Origin: Chromobotia macracanthus
Taxonomy: Eukaryota; Chordata; Actinopteri; Cypriniformes; Botiidae
DNA length: 64,000 nt
Direction of reading: 5' to 3'
NCBI GenBank assembly: GCA_036877525.1
Contig: JAZGTH010000008.1
Coordinates: forward strand, 7,913,501-7,977,500
The notes beneath the pieces are model-generated. The model did not search any database. It saw nothing but the letters and a program-made list of their open reading frames with translations, and was not told the DNA's origin. Below are positions 13,075 through 26,536 of the stretch, piece by piece. How positions within the stretch are numbered: position 1 is the stretch's first letter; the number at the start of each line of letters is the position of its first letter. The position numbers were made by a program, and so were the translations under genes.

Positions 13075-15807
13075 GTGGCAGTCAGTTTGATACTGACATG
13101 ACACAAACTGCTAAAGGGGACAATCCAGACCTATTTCCTATCGAAAACTTTCAAATTTTCACATCTAAGAAAAAATGTAAAAAGAAATGTATAAATAGTT
13201 TGTTTGAAACTTACAAAAAGGGCAAAGTGCTTTTCAACAAATAACCTTAGTTATAAGACTTTGTGTCCCCTTATAGATCTATAAAATCCTAGTTATGTAA
13301 ATTAATACCCACAATACTTTAAATACGAGTTCACAGCATCAACAAAACAGAACATTCCTCCCCAAAACAAAAGCAAACATACATTCAATACAGTTCTTTC
13401 TCACCTAAGATCATTTCAATGCAATGGAAGCTTGGATCCATTTCTTCACAAAACCACCAGAGAGTTTAATATTTTGTTATCCACCTGCTGGGGGAGCAAG
13501 AGCACTGAGCTGTCACACTAAAGTATTTTAGGCAATGGTTTCCATCAGACACCTGAAAAACATTAGTCAAGCCATGAAGGACGGATTACATTTCAAAAAA
13601 GCTTAATGAGATTCTTCCTAAGAGCCTGAGACTGATATGGCCACCAGATTAGTAAGCATTTTTAGGATCATTTGGGGACAATCAATGAAAGCACAATGAA
13701 GAAAGATACAAATATAAACATCTAGGACACATAGAAAGCTAATTTCAAAATAAAAGACATTCAACAAGATTTATGAACACATGTTCGTAATAACCACAGA
13801 CATGTCCTGTAGTTTCTCTGTAGTTCCTCTAGTTTTTTTTTTTCAGAATTTTCTGGAAAACGACTTTGGACAAATGTTTCTAATCCACTATATGTTGAAT
13901 GGAAACACTTGTTCATGCCCTGCTGAAAAAAACAGCGTAAAATTGTTGCTAACATGTTGTGTTTCAAATGCTGATGTGCTGGTTTCCCCACCAAGAAGGG
14001 CTTATTATAACTTGCTTAACCAGCTAACAGACCCATAATACCCAGCATACAACAGCCTGGGCCAGTATGAAAACTGATTCTGGTTAAAGTTGGTCTTATT
14101 AGCAGGGCAGTGTTCATAGAAAGCAATGAACGGAGAGCCATATTGTCATAAAATACCATGGGTACAGTATCACAGTAAGCACTTTTTGCATTAACCTTTT
14201 TGAGAGATATACATGTTTATATTCATGGAAACACAACATGGTGTCTGATATGCTTTTATCAGGTTGATTACGATTCCCGGTTTACAATTTGAAGTCCACT
14301 GAGAGGACAGTGCAGCTGTTCTGCAGTCACATGACTGGTCTAGACAAAGAAGAACCAAATTGGTTGCAGGTAATAGTGTGCGTGTGTGTCATTGTTTTAG
14401 GTGTTCTCACACTGCTGAGAGTCACAGCAAGTGTGCAGACTTCTGTGCTTAATGTGAACTGACTCCAAAACACACTGCTCCTGAGACACAGAGCTATGGT
14501 GGATACAGTTACCCCAACTTATTAAAAACATGTGTTTCTGTAAGAATGATATTATTGTTTTTTCATTTTCCATGAATTTGTGTAATTGTGTAATGAAAAC
14601 ATTACTTAACATGAATCGAGAAACATTTAGGATGTGTTAGGCTTCCGTTGTGCATTCGTGAAAATATGTTTTTGTTAATTTTTACATGAAGAAAATGAGG
14701 GATAAATATTATTGGGTAATCGTCAACAGTAACATATGTTGCCAATAGATATTAAGTTATAAATAACCCATAATATCACAGTAAAGCCACATATTGCGAA
14801 GGAAATGTTTCCATGGTGATTATGTAATCCACTAATTTCCTAGCGTTGTCTTACATTACTCTTACTACATTACATTTTCATTACTCAACTTCAATTATTC
14901 TGTTGATTTCACTTTATAAATGATCTTTTAAAGATAAGTGTAAATCCTGTAAAATGTAGTGATATTACTTTGTCATAAATCTATGAAAGTATAAGTATAG
15001 AAAAAGAAAAAAGTCTAGAAAAGTATAAATGACATAAAAGCATGACTTTATTTGTCTACCAATGTTCAGGTAAATCGATCGTCAAAATACCGTTCCTGTA
15101 GTCTCACACTGAGGGCCGTTACAAAACAGACCATTCTCAGATGATTTTGTTACAGCATTGCTTTCTTGCACAGCGGGAAGGAAGCTTGAATCATCTGAAA
15201 CCTAATCAGTTTCAATGATATTCTATTCACCCGTACTGCAGTCAGTGCATCAGTTATGTAAGGACAGTCCTCTGCTTATTTAATCATTTCCAATTGACAT
15301 ATTAATCCATTTTCTAACACACATTCCATTCATTCTGTCACTATAATGCTATACTAGAATTTTACACTAGAATTTAACTATAAAAGTAAAATACATATTT
15401 ATGTATCCTGCCAGCCAAGATAGCTCCACCATACAGAAACCTTTTATTAATCTTGGAAAGCTACTTGGTAAGCTGTTAAGTCTGTGTTGATGTATGTTTC
15501 TTTTTTGAAGGACATGCAGGTGTGAGGAAAAGACTGAGAAATCTTTAGACCTTTCAAATGAAGAGACAGGTTATAGTCTGGTTGTGTAGACAGGTCATAG
15601 ACAACTCACAGAGCCCAGGGGATTTAGGTGTGAAGGCCCCTGAACTTAGGGATTTAAATCAAAGTAATTTATTAGTTTTGGTTCCTGTTCCAGTTTCCTT
15701 TGCATATTCTTTAAATAATTTTGCTGAAGTAAAAATATTTAGATGGCAACATTAAAATAAGTCTTGCTTACCGTCCGCAGCAGTTTGTTGTCAAATAAGG
15801 ATTATGA

Positions 15808-16090
15808 TTTAAATGCAGAGTAGGTGATCTTTCCCAGAAATATTTTTTGTTATGCTGATTGAAGGTCTTTTTACATCCTGATAGCAATCACTAAGTGGTA
15901 ATTTTCCTATTGATTTAAAATAATGTTACGTTTTAAAAGTATTTAAACATATATTTACTTAATAAATTCCCTGTAGAGTAGTTCCAATAACTACAACAAA
16001 CTTTATGTAATAAACATTACATTTTGTGTCATACCTGTGATGTCACTAGCGAAGACTTGTGCATGACACTCTTAAAGTCACCTACGATCA
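15808..16090. mobile_element. Element related to 12661-13074
   Basis: The left part (GCAGAGTAGGTGATCTTTCC, then 'gatagcaatcactaag') resembles the left part of the 12.66 kb element. The right end ('cttaaagtcacctacgat') is an approximate inverted copy of its own left end. Non-coding, diverged. Confidence 0.55.
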
Positions 16091-18519
16091 AATTGCTTAA
16101 TTCACTTTTACAATCTTGTTAAAAAGGAAAAATTTTTAGAATGTTGGAAATAATTTTATTAACAAACTAATTTATTTATTTTCTCTTTTGATGATGACCA
16201 GAGAAGCACTTTTACATTGAGACAAAAAAGAGTTTACATCACTGTGGCCCCCATATGTTCACTGACCAGGATTGTAACCACCACAGACAATGAGCCCCCA
16301 ATCCACCTCAGCTGCTTACCTGTGGACTTTGGGGGAAATAAAGAATATTTCCTTCTTGCTGTGAGGTGATCTTTTTCTTGTCTTGACTTTCTCTAACATC
16401 ATGCATATGGACCTTCGGACTGGAGCTGCCTAAAGCACATAGATTTTCACTATTGCTTAATTCTGTTCTTCAGTGAATTTTCTGGTGTGCATTTTCTTAA
16501 TGAAAAAAGGCTGGATATTCATATTGTTGCTGTGTCTCCACTCTGCTCTGCTTTAATAGACATGGCTGCTCTGCTTTCCAGGCAGTATCACTAACATGCG
16601 GTCGCTGCTACATACGTTGTGGGTTTGGAGGGGCAGAGAAAATATTTTTGGAGCAATGGTCCCAAAAGCCCAGTGCTGTTGTGCAGGGTTGTAAAAACCA
16701 GCCCAAACATTTAGCTGCTGTGTTACCACAGCCACCACACTATGAGCACATATTGATTAACAGCTTAATAAGGTTGGACTGATGTCCAGGAGCAATGAAG
16801 CACTTATTTAAACAATTATAAAGCTAAAACAGAACTTATTGTGTTCCAAGGGGCATTAGCCTGCCACAGATTCAGTAGATGTGGTTCTATCAATGCTGGG
16901 AAGTCATGTGACACAATGTGCCTCTGCTTCAAAAATTGAATAAGCCAAAAGAATATAAATGTTAGAGGGGCAAAGAGTGTGTATGCTTGTATGTGTGTGA
17001 GAACATCAGGAAAAGAGGAAGAAAGCATTAAAAAAATGCCAAGATGTTATTTTACATAATTTCATACAACTTTTAGATTTTCCCTCAAAATAAAAGTACA
17101 AAAATGACATGTTTCCGAAGAGTAAAAACAGCTTTCAAGTAGATGGATGGTGGAAAAAGTGGATGGTGGTGCCTGGAGGGATTGTGTGCCAAATACATTC
17201 CATAGTCATGTTCAAAGAGCAGGAGAGTCCTGTAGCTTCAAATATATTTTGATGTTTCAGTTTCCAATACCTGAACAGAAACAATCTCATGAAATGTTTA
17301 AATCCACATGCTATCTGTGCAGGGTTTTGCAACATCTTTGCGGCAATCTTTCCTCATTATTAGCATCATGGTCACATAAATCTAAGACTTTAGTCTGATC
17401 CGTTTATTCAATCTTCTGAAGTTCTGAGATTCTGAGAAGCCTGTCTTTTAATTTTAAAAGCCTGTCTTTTACATTGTCATACACTTGAACACTCAAGTGC
17501 TCATACATAAAAGAAGAACCGTGATGTACTGACGCATGCATACTTTGGTCCTGTAATGGATTCACTGTAGAAATAGTGGCTCATGTGTAAACCATGTGCT
17601 CACAGTTACTGGGGTGAAAAGATATTCATGTGGAATATGAGCAACAAATGTGGTTCACTCACAGAACAGAATTTACAATTGTGCTTTGAAAGCTTTATAG
17701 ACTTACTGTGTATCATACATCATACAACCTTTAAATATCAATGGACAAGTTGTCGTAAAAATAGGTGGTTGATCTGAAAGAAAATCAACATTTCTGTGTT
17801 GTCAAATTTATGGCGTTACTCAAGGGAATAATTCTACAACCTCCGTTTCAGTGAATGTAACTATAGGAATACAAACAATCAAGACGGTTTCACCAGACGT
17901 CACATATGTTACACAAATGTATAAAAGCTGTACACATTAACATATCCTATAAAGCACTGATTTTATAAATTCATTAAAACAAGACTCCCAGCTATGAACG
18001 GCTTCCACAAAATATGCATAAAACTCTCTAAAAGTGCTATTGTTTAATTTTTAATATGACTCTTCCTGTTTTTATTGTTGGCTTGGTTTTTATGTTTAGA
18101 ATTCATGTTTGTAAAAGTAATGATGTATTCTTTGATGTTGCAAAAGTCAACGGTAGACAGAATACATAAATATTAAATATTAAATAGAAAACATAAAACA
18201 AATGCAGTTATTTGATGTCTACCAGCATCATAGACTGTTCGAACACACAGTTCTCACCATTCAGGCAATTAGTCTTATTTATACAATGTGTCATTGATCG
18301 TCTAATTAATGTTATTGGCATGGGTCGGCTTATTTCAAAAGAGTAATTACACTCATTTTAAACAGAGCCAGAATTGATGTTTAGCCACAGTTTAATTAGA
18401 TAAGAGAGAGTAACGTTTGGGGTATTTGAGGTATGTAAGTCTGGAGGAAATCTGTCTAGATAAGAGTTTTGCAGCTTTGTAGACTTGGCTTGTCGGCTCG
18501 AAAGGCAAAATGTTCAATG

Positions 18520-18582
18520 CTCTCGTCCTTTTGTAAGTCGCTTTGGATAAAAGCGACTGCTAAATGACTAAATGTAAATAAG
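18520..18582 (+). mobile_element. SINE-like 3' tail
   Basis: The string TTGTAAGTCGCTTTGGATAA, continuing 'aagcgactgctaaatgactaaatgtaaat', is the conserved tail found in many fish SINEs (V-SINE or LINE-derived tails). The 5' tRNA-like part is not evident, so this is a fragment. Confidence 0.7.
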
Positions 18583-18828
18583 AATCTTTAGACAACAGTC
18601 TTTTCTGAATGGTTTGAATACGGCTATATATTATATGCCCATGCATGCTACGGCTTTAAGTAATTTTGGCTTTTTATAGAAATATTAATTGTATTGAACT
18701 TAAATATCTGGAACAAATATGATAATGAGCAGTCATAGTGTTTTATTACTAATAGATGTACACTTGCTTAAAAACATTATAAAGTGTGTGGTAATAATCT
18801 CTCAACTCCTGAGGGAGTAAGTTCACTT

Positions 18829-19475
18829 AAAGATGAAAAATCTGTCAACATTGACTTACCCTCATGCCTTTCCAAACCTTTGTTTTTCTTTCTTCAGTGA
18901 AACATAAAATAAAATATTGAGGCGAGTGTGTTCACACTGTCCTTTTCAAAACAATGAAAGTGATGTGGGGCGGGAAATAGTGAACTCTGAAAAAGACAAA
19001 AAAATACCATAAGTTGTCAAAACAAGTTGTATGCTACTGTAAATTGTATCACAAATATTCTGAGGCCATATGATGGCTTTGTGTGAGTGAACAATTAATG
19101 GTTTTTTAATATTTGACTGAAAAACTTTACCTGCTCATGTCACACTGAGAGCCAAACTCTTATGAAAGTATGCAAGCACTTTCGCAACTACGATTTTAAA
19201 GATTTTAAATTTTAGTCTGTCTTACACAAATATATTGCATGATAGAGCATAGCTCTTGTATGAACTAAAACTATATATAAACTATTTTTATTGTTTTTTT
19301 GGCAAAAATGCCAAATTTTATTTTTAATTGTGCATTTTTGGTTTGACTGCTCTGGTCTCTATTCGCTTTCAATTTGTCGAGAATGTCAACATTTATTGGT
19401 CTCAGAAGACAAGTCATAAAGGTTTGAAACAAAATGAAGGTGGGTAAATTGTGCCCGAATTGGTTAACTATTTCT
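18829..19475. mobile_element. Diverged copy of the 'catcatttactcaccctcat' family
   Basis: The left side has GTTCACTTAAAGATGAAAAA, then 'cttaccctcatgcctttccaaacctt', matching the interior order of the 3663-3946 element. The right side ('ggtgggtaaattgtg' to 'ggttaactattt') resembles its opposite end. It is longer than the other copies, so there may be an insertion inside it. Confidence 0.5.
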
Positions 19476-19479
19476 TAAA

Positions 19480-19680
19480 TTATATCTCTCTTAAATGTAT
19501 AGGTTCGGATATGTATAGAAATGTGTAGGTTCTGAAATGTATATTTTCTGAGGTTCTGAGATGAGTAGGTTCTGAGATGTATAAAGATGTATAGGTTCTG
19601 ACATGTATAGGTCCTGAGGTGTATGTATAGAGATGTATAGGTTCTAAGACATGTAGCTTCTGAGATGTATAGGTTTCCAA
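19480..19680. repeat. Minisatellite of GATGTATAGGTTCT-like units
   Basis: Roughly eight to ten irregular units of 16-30 bases built from 'gagatgtataggttctga'. The reverse-strand frame gives Thr-Ser-Glu-Pro-Ile-type repeats, which merely reflect the DNA repeat. It ends about 430 bases before the csf1b start codon. Confidence 0.8.
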
Positions 19681-20114
19681 TTGCAGCTCTTAATTACTGC
19701 AAGTATGATCACATCTTTTAGAAGGATTCAGTGCCTCTCATTCACAACTGTTACATTTTAAAGTTCAATTGTCCATCAGTAAAACGATGAAGGGTCAGCC
19801 AGAGAAAGTTAGCATGGTTTGAGAGAAAAAATAGTCTTTTTAATTTGAACCCAAGAGGAGGAAGAGAAGGAGGTCTTTACTACAGCTCACTTTATTGGTT
19901 CACCATAGACCCCAGGCACTTCAAAACCTTCATCCACTCATGGTTTCACTCCCCAGCATCACTTCAACACGCAGATACAAATACGACTGAAGCTCTCAGG
20001 CATCTTCAGAGGGACTTACAGTATCTTCTTTGGGATCAAAACGCAAAACAAAAAGGTTAATCAAATGAATCTACATGAGGACTTTATTTCTCTCTACGTG
20101 CTCAGGTCAGCCAG

Positions 20115-23100
20115 ATGAACACACACATAACAGCCCACAAAGCCAAGGTAAGTGTCTTACTCTGCTCTGCATGCTCTGTGCTTATGTTGATCTATAGATT
20201 AAACTGCTGTTTAATTTTATTTATATGATCCAGCTTGGAGTTCCGGCACTGCTAGATATACTATGGCATGATTGATTGTTGGATTATAAAGTTAAATCAA
20301 TGTGTATTCTGAGATCTGTTTTGGAAAAATGTTACTAAGCGACCAAATCTGAGAATAATCACTTTAAATAAATCACTGAATTTTATTTAATTGCGTGTAT
20401 TTGGATCAGACATCACCAAGAAGAGTCATAACATTACCTGTGAATTGCTTTGCTTGAGAATAAAATCTTACATGAACATTGATTACATCTCGTGTAACCT
20501 CTGAATGTTTTTCGCTCATTGAGAATTCTTTCCCTAGACTTTAATTTCTTGATATATAGCCATCAAGCCAAACGTTTAAACAACTGGGGGCACATTATGT
20601 GAGCCATGATGTGTATGAGAAATCTGTGGTGTGGGAAATTTCATTGCTTCAGCTGGCTGTACTTTTAGACTGTATGAGCACTGCCAGTTTTTTATAGCTG
20701 TAATGTTCATTATTGGTTTCTATGTCTACCTTGTGAAATATAGTGGCCATGCTGTTGCAAGGCATATATGAACAGATACAGTAGTAGGACCTGCAATTTA
20801 TGGTATTTATTTATTTATTCTAGTGTTTTTGAAGACCTGTTATCACTGCATACTTTATTGGCTAAATACCTCAGGAGTTCCCAGAGTAATGGCACAGTTT
20901 CAAATGAATTTAAATACAGATGTTTTATTACAGCTGGGTTATGGCCTGGAAAAACCAGCAAAACAACATGTTTTGTAACTGTTGGCTTAACTCTTTTGAT
21001 ATTCAAGATGTTCTGCATTTTGTGTCTATTAATAAGACAAGGGTTATTTAACTGGGGGATTTCACTCACCTTTCAAACACCTATTGTATTCATTTTATCT
21101 TTTTCATTTTTATCTTTTCAAATCTCAAAGCAGCTCACACATCAAGCGTCATAGAAAAATTGATTTGTCTGAATCTGAATAGCATAAAACGGGGCAGATC
21201 TTGTTGTAACTCTTTGGTTTCTTAAATTTTCCTTTGGCCATTGTTGCACTACCTACTAATTGTCCTAGATGATAAACAAGCTTGTCACTATGACATACAA
21301 ATATTTAATGTGCATTATTACAAAAATTATAAAATAACCCAGCTGCAGTTGCTTATAACTTTTTAAGTAACTTGTTAAATTGCCCGCTATGAAAAGAAAT
21401 CAAAATAAGATATGTTATTGTACTTACTGTGTATAGAAAGAACTCTTTATTTCTAAATAAGCAATTCTCAGCCCTCCTGTGGAGACAGTCTTAGATTTTG
21501 TTTAACGGGTGTACTGACATGTAACCAACATCATAAACAACTCAGTCCTTTGCAACTGGTCAACTGGTTTTATAGCAGTGTTTGCACTCTGGAAAACTGT
21601 GAATTTTATTATTGTGATTTAAGATATTTTGCTTCTAAAGCATTAAAATAGCAGTTTATGACTTTCTAAATACATGATTATTTATTCCTTGCATTACTTT
21701 ACTGACACTGTACCCCTTACATTATGCACTTTTTTGCACTGTTAATCACCATTTTATAGTCATGTGACAAATGTATTTTTAAGTAATTTAAAGTACAGTA
21801 AGACAGTAGTTTCTCAGTCTCTTAATTTAGGTGAAGTCATAAGAGCTACATGCATAATAAGTACAAAACAATGAGCAAACTTCAAATGCAATGAAATAGT
21901 ACAGTGTTTAGCATGCCACACTACAAGACATGTCAGCTTCCCTAAAGCATGTCCATGCAGCAACATGCAGCTAGAGGACCTGGCAGGTTTTGAATGTGAG
22001 TTTGAATTTTTGAGACATTTTGTCTCCATCTGCATTTGACCTCCATTAAAGCCTCTCTACATGTGGCTCCAGGATACTGTCCATGTTATTATTGTAATTT
22101 AAATACATTTTAATGGCATCTGTGTGTTCCAGTTTACAGTAAGCTGCACAAATCTGTTTTATAATAAGATATGCAGAACACCACATATAGTACAACAATG
22201 TATATGTGTATATGTAACCTATGTCTTCCCACCAGTCCTGTTGGCTGTTTTATTGATTTTATGATGTAACGTTATATTATAAGGAGAGTGGTAAAGCTGC
22301 TGCTTTTTATTATGTTTCTGAAATTCTGAGGTGTTAATAAAAATTAGTCTCAGAGAGAGTTTGATACCACAACTCAGCTGCTGATTTGACAAATGAAACG
22401 GTAAATACACTCTTAAAAATAAAGGTTCTTTAAAGGTTCTTCACAGGGATATCACAGAAGAACAATTTTTAGTTCCTCAAAGAACCACCCAGTCACTTTT
22501 TACTTTTTACACTTTTAATTCTGAAGCATTGTCTGATTGCAGGTAAGGCATTGGTGGTTTTTCCTTATCCTGTGCTTTTATTTGGTCTATGGTGGTGTGC
22601 CTGGCCCATGTAAGCACTCTGTCACCCAGGGCCATCTCCTGAATTTGAGACGTCTGGTAAGATTGAATATTTCATATTATTTCACCCTGATCCAAAGCAG
22701 TCTATACCAGTTACATTAATATTTCTGTGCATTTTGGATTACTAGCTGTTAAATAGGTGAGAAGCGGCTGTATGATGTTCTTGGTTTAACCTAAATGTTT
22801 TCCTTTGCAGATTAAAAACCAGCTGCAAAATGGATGTTCAATCACGTACACTTTTACTGAACGTCAGAACCTGGTAAGCATGTTTTCAGTTGGTTTAAAT
22901 AATAAAAGATATGGATTATTGAGCTTTATGTAATGAAGGATACGGATTACTGCACTTTATATAATAGCAGATTCAGATTACTCAACTCTCCTGTTTTCGT
23001 TAGCTGTTTCAGTTGTAATAAGCTGTCTATGAGGGCCAAGAAAGGCCTAATATAATCAGTGACATTCTGCTATCATACCCCTTCAAAGTGTGCTGAAAAA

Positions 23101-26100
23101 TCTGAGATGTTGACCAGAAACAGATGTTCATGAGCTCATGTTTAAAGCCGGAGAGCCAGCAGCACCGATTCTCTGTGATGAAAAAAATCAATGGACTCGA
23201 ATATTTGTGTTTTTTTCTGTGAGACTTCTGTGAAAATAAAGAATTCTGTTCTAATAAATTGTTGTGTCTCAGACTCTGGAATTCAGCTTTTATAAGAGGG
23301 GAAAATCTGTGTTTGTCAGCACTTCTATATAGAAGCTACCAGACTTCAGCAGTATCAAATCCTTCTGTCTTGAACTCTCATGTTTCAACTCTCTGGAGTT
23401 TTGGAGAAATATGCAATACTTTTTCAGTAGTTTTGAATGAAGTGAATGAAGTGAATATTCAAATACATTTAGTCACAGATTCTCCTTCAAGAACAAGTCA
23501 TATCTGTGAACCATTATTTCTATTGAGACATGATGGGCATCTGAACTCATGCAACATTAGTTAATGTAAAATGAATGAACATGAATTAACAATAAACAAA
23601 TAGAAAATGTTAATATCATGACACCTAATAAATTAACTAATGTAAACCAATAATTAACCTTATTGTACAGTATTACCTTTGGAACCTTCAAGTTATGTAC
23701 AACCTTAAATAACACACAATATATTACATATTCCTATTAGTAAGAATGTGTCATCCCTGATGTACAATATGCTGTCTGTGTTTTCACATAAGTAATGAAG
23801 TTCATATTTTTATCATATGACATTAAACAATCACATTATTCTATTCGTACTGTAAGTTGAGCTCAAAGACAGCTTTTTTTAACCTTTAAAAATCTTATCA
23901 TGTAAAGTATGAATTGGAAACTGAAGGAGACCACTGGCAACAAATCTCTTATTTAAACAAATTATTATTCAGTAAGGTCATAAGCTCATCAGTCATACAA
24001 AAAGTTTAAAAGATCACAGTTAAATTATTTACATTATTACTTAAAAGCATTTTGAGTTTCCTGCTATTCAGATATTTTAAGAAATTATGACGCAAAAGGA
24101 ATAGCAGTAGCCAGATATTAATTAATTAATTTTTAATCTATGAACTTCAATACTAAAGTATTAAGAATTTCAGACCAGATAAATCTGTCCTAAACAGGTT
24201 GACACCAGTTGTGCCTGTGGGAACTTCTTCTGCAATTGGTTTGCTGTAAATTTATTTGGATATAAAGCATTCCCTAAAGGATTAGTAAACATTGCTTGAA
24301 GGTGATTAAATAATAAATACAATTATTACATTTCTAAAGATTCACTGAATAGAAAAAAGCAAAATTGTATTTGTTAGTCACAATTATTAACAGACACGTA
24401 AATTAGATTTGCCTATAAATATAATTAGCAAGTATGGAAATACTAACAAAATGCTAAATTATTATTTTAAGTGTATGTTATTTATTTATTTCAGTGTAAA
24501 AGATAACCTGGTGCATGGAGACACATTGAAAATAGTGTTGTGTGACCCAGCAATGTGAATAAAATCTGTCTGTTAATATTATGCGTAAAACCGTGTTATG
24601 GTTGCATATGTTTTTATATTTGTGTCTGTTGCAGAGTGTTGTGTGTTATGTTAAAGCAGCCTTCCCTCACATCCTGGACCTACTCAAAACACAGTTCAGA
24701 TATGCCAAAGACTCTGACAATTATCGTTATACCAATTCACTGAAGAACGTGATCTACAACATATATTCCCAGAGATGCATCCCTTCAATCAATGAAGAGA
24801 CAGAGGTAACATTATGAGACATTACTTTTACATTGACAGCTAAAAACAAAATTGTCTTAGGGATTTTCCAACCTAACAAATTTCACAGAACAGCCCAGTG
24901 AAGTTTGTGAAAATCCACATGACGTCAGCCAGGGTGGCTTTGGAGAAAGCCGAGGAAGTGATTCGCATGTACTTGGATCTGATGACTAAGGGTGACAGCC
25001 CTGTAGACTGGAACTGTGAGGAGGAGTACACAGAGGATTACCCAGAATCCACCACAGAACCTCTTAGCCAATCAACAGGTAGGATAACACACAACTGTAA
25101 AATCAAACAGAAAATAATGACTTTTCATATTAATGTTTATATTAATAAACCAGCCATTTACAGTAGATTATCAAGACTGTGAATAACTGAATTTATCATT
25201 TATATGGTTACTGCAGCTTTAAATAAAAAAATGGGCTGTTCTGTTTTCTCCAGATGTCTCAGAATGTCCATGCACTTGCCCAGCGGAGAGCAGTGGATCA
25301 TCTGTGACATCTATGTCCACACGACAATGGAACCTAAAGCCTACACCACAAATGTTGTCCTTTGTACCCGTGGAAACCTTGCAGGCTAGTATTGGGAAAA
25401 ATAATCAAAACCAACACCAAGGAGCAAAATCAGTCCCTGATACTTTACCAAATCCAGCTCCTACATACGCTTCATGGACAACTGCTGCAATGACCTCAAC
25501 GGAAAGAGATTTATATAACTTTCTCTTTGGTAGCACTCCAGTCTCAATGGATACAATCTTAGATTCCAATTCAGATATGCGTCATATGCCATCATCTGAT
25601 ATTTCCACCTCCTCCACAGCTGCAAAGGAATTACCTGGTTTCTTTCCAGGTAGAACTGATTTTACTGCTCAGTCAACCGTGTCTGGCTTCTATCAGCGAG
25701 AAAAAGGAGACAGAATCCAAAACACTATAGAGAGAAGTACTGCCCTTTTGCTTGCCAAGAGGTCTTTGAATTCCAATTACCAAGAAGAATCAGCTAATTC
25801 CCATAACAAACTGTTCCAGACCTGGTTTACTACAACATCTGACCCAACGGTTGATTTAAGGACCACAGAGATAGGAGTCACTCCCGTTGTGAAGGATAAA
25901 TCTTTTCAGATGCTTCACATGAGCAAACACATGATACCAGCCACAAGCACGGATGTGTCTTTGAAAACAGGCATGCATTTATCTGGACGTTTGACCACCC
26001 TGGTTAACCAACAAGGTCATCTAAACAGCCCTCCTGAAAATGTCCAAATACACACTCAAGCGCTGGTGAGGGAGCCAGAAAATTTCATGAAAACCATCCA

Positions 26101-26536
26101 TGAGAAAAAACTCAGAAAAGGTTAGTCCAGAAGTCCAATATTAGGTATAAAACTCTCTGATTATTTAAAAAAAGAAGCTATTCCCAGTGGCTGTTTATCG
26201 TACATAATCTACAACAGGTTATTTCAGAGCATAATCTTGCATAATCTTTTCACAGACAGCAGATCCCAAAAGCACACGCAGGAGATAAAGATCCACACTC
26301 TCAAAGATAATCATGACAGAGGAGCACAGAGGAACTCTGCCGTGACAGAAACCAGCAATACAATCCTCTCTTTTGGCTCTGCTCTTATAATCACTTTGGT
26401 GTGTGGTGGACTTTTGCTTATAACTGTGCTGTTTTACCGACAACGAAAAGTAAGTGAGCAAAGATGTCTCTTTGAAATATATCAAAACAACAATCCAAGT
26501 GCTGCGAGTCAAACAGCTCAAACAGAGAAGGGCTAG
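20115..26536 (+). CDS. csf1b: Macrophage colony-stimulating factor 1 (CSF-1), probably csf1b
   Basis: Cytokine ligand of CSF1R for macrophage and osteoclast growth (and pigment cells in fish). Exons: 20115-20147, 22543-22656, 22811-22873, 24635-24805, 24889-25078, 25254-26120 and 26256-26536; 1719 bases in frame, 572 residues. Exon 1 gives MNTHITAHKAK, which continues into a signal-peptide core (FFLILCFYLVYGG). The helical cytokine domain (about residues 30-185) keeps the expected cysteines (GPC, NGC, VVCY, QRCIP, DWNC). A CPCTC cluster follows. The 289-codon Ser/Thr-rich exon forms the stalk, with the cleavage and glycosylation region. A single membrane span (ITLVCGGLLLITVLFY) precedes a short tail. 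Paralogue naming rests on remembered linkage of kiss1 and csf1b on zebrafish chromosome 11. A perfect GTAAGT after YRQRK (26450) leaves the last 28 residues uncertain. Confidence 0.9.
22408..22490. mobile_element. Fragment of a fish MITE ('aaaggttctttaaaggttctt' family)
   Basis: The string ACTCTTAAAAATAAAGGTTC, then 'cagaagaaca' and 'caaagaacc', resembles a very common short inverted-repeat element of fish genomes. It sits in the first intron of csf1b, about 50 bases before exon 2. Confidence 0.6.

Larger units (their letters stand above)
11850..20114. other. Intergenic region between optc and csf1b (divergent)
   Basis: No gene is recognised. The genes on either side point away from each other, so this stretch carries both 5' regions. 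It contains inverted-repeat elements at 12.66-13.07 kb and 15.8-16.1 kb, a (TA)n microsatellite, a SINE-like tail at 18.5 kb, a diverged element at 18.8-19.5 kb and a minisatellite at 19.5-19.7 kb. The last 300 bases before 20115 presumably hold the csf1b promoter and 5' UTR; I cannot place a transcription start. Confidence 0.6.

Noticed and set aside
20768..21154. 128-codon plus-strand frame in csf1b intron 1
   Set aside because: AT-rich, no family match, and overlapped by an open frame on the other strand. Intronic chance frame.
22537..22542. A csf1b start at this exon
   Set aside because: The codon is TTG inside a splice acceptor. The true start is the ATG at 20115, whose exon MNTHITAHKAK joins in phase 0.
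23259..23564. 101-codon plus-strand frame in csf1b intron 3
   Set aside because: No motif or splice site pair, and it does not fit between the flanking csf1b exons, which already join in frame.
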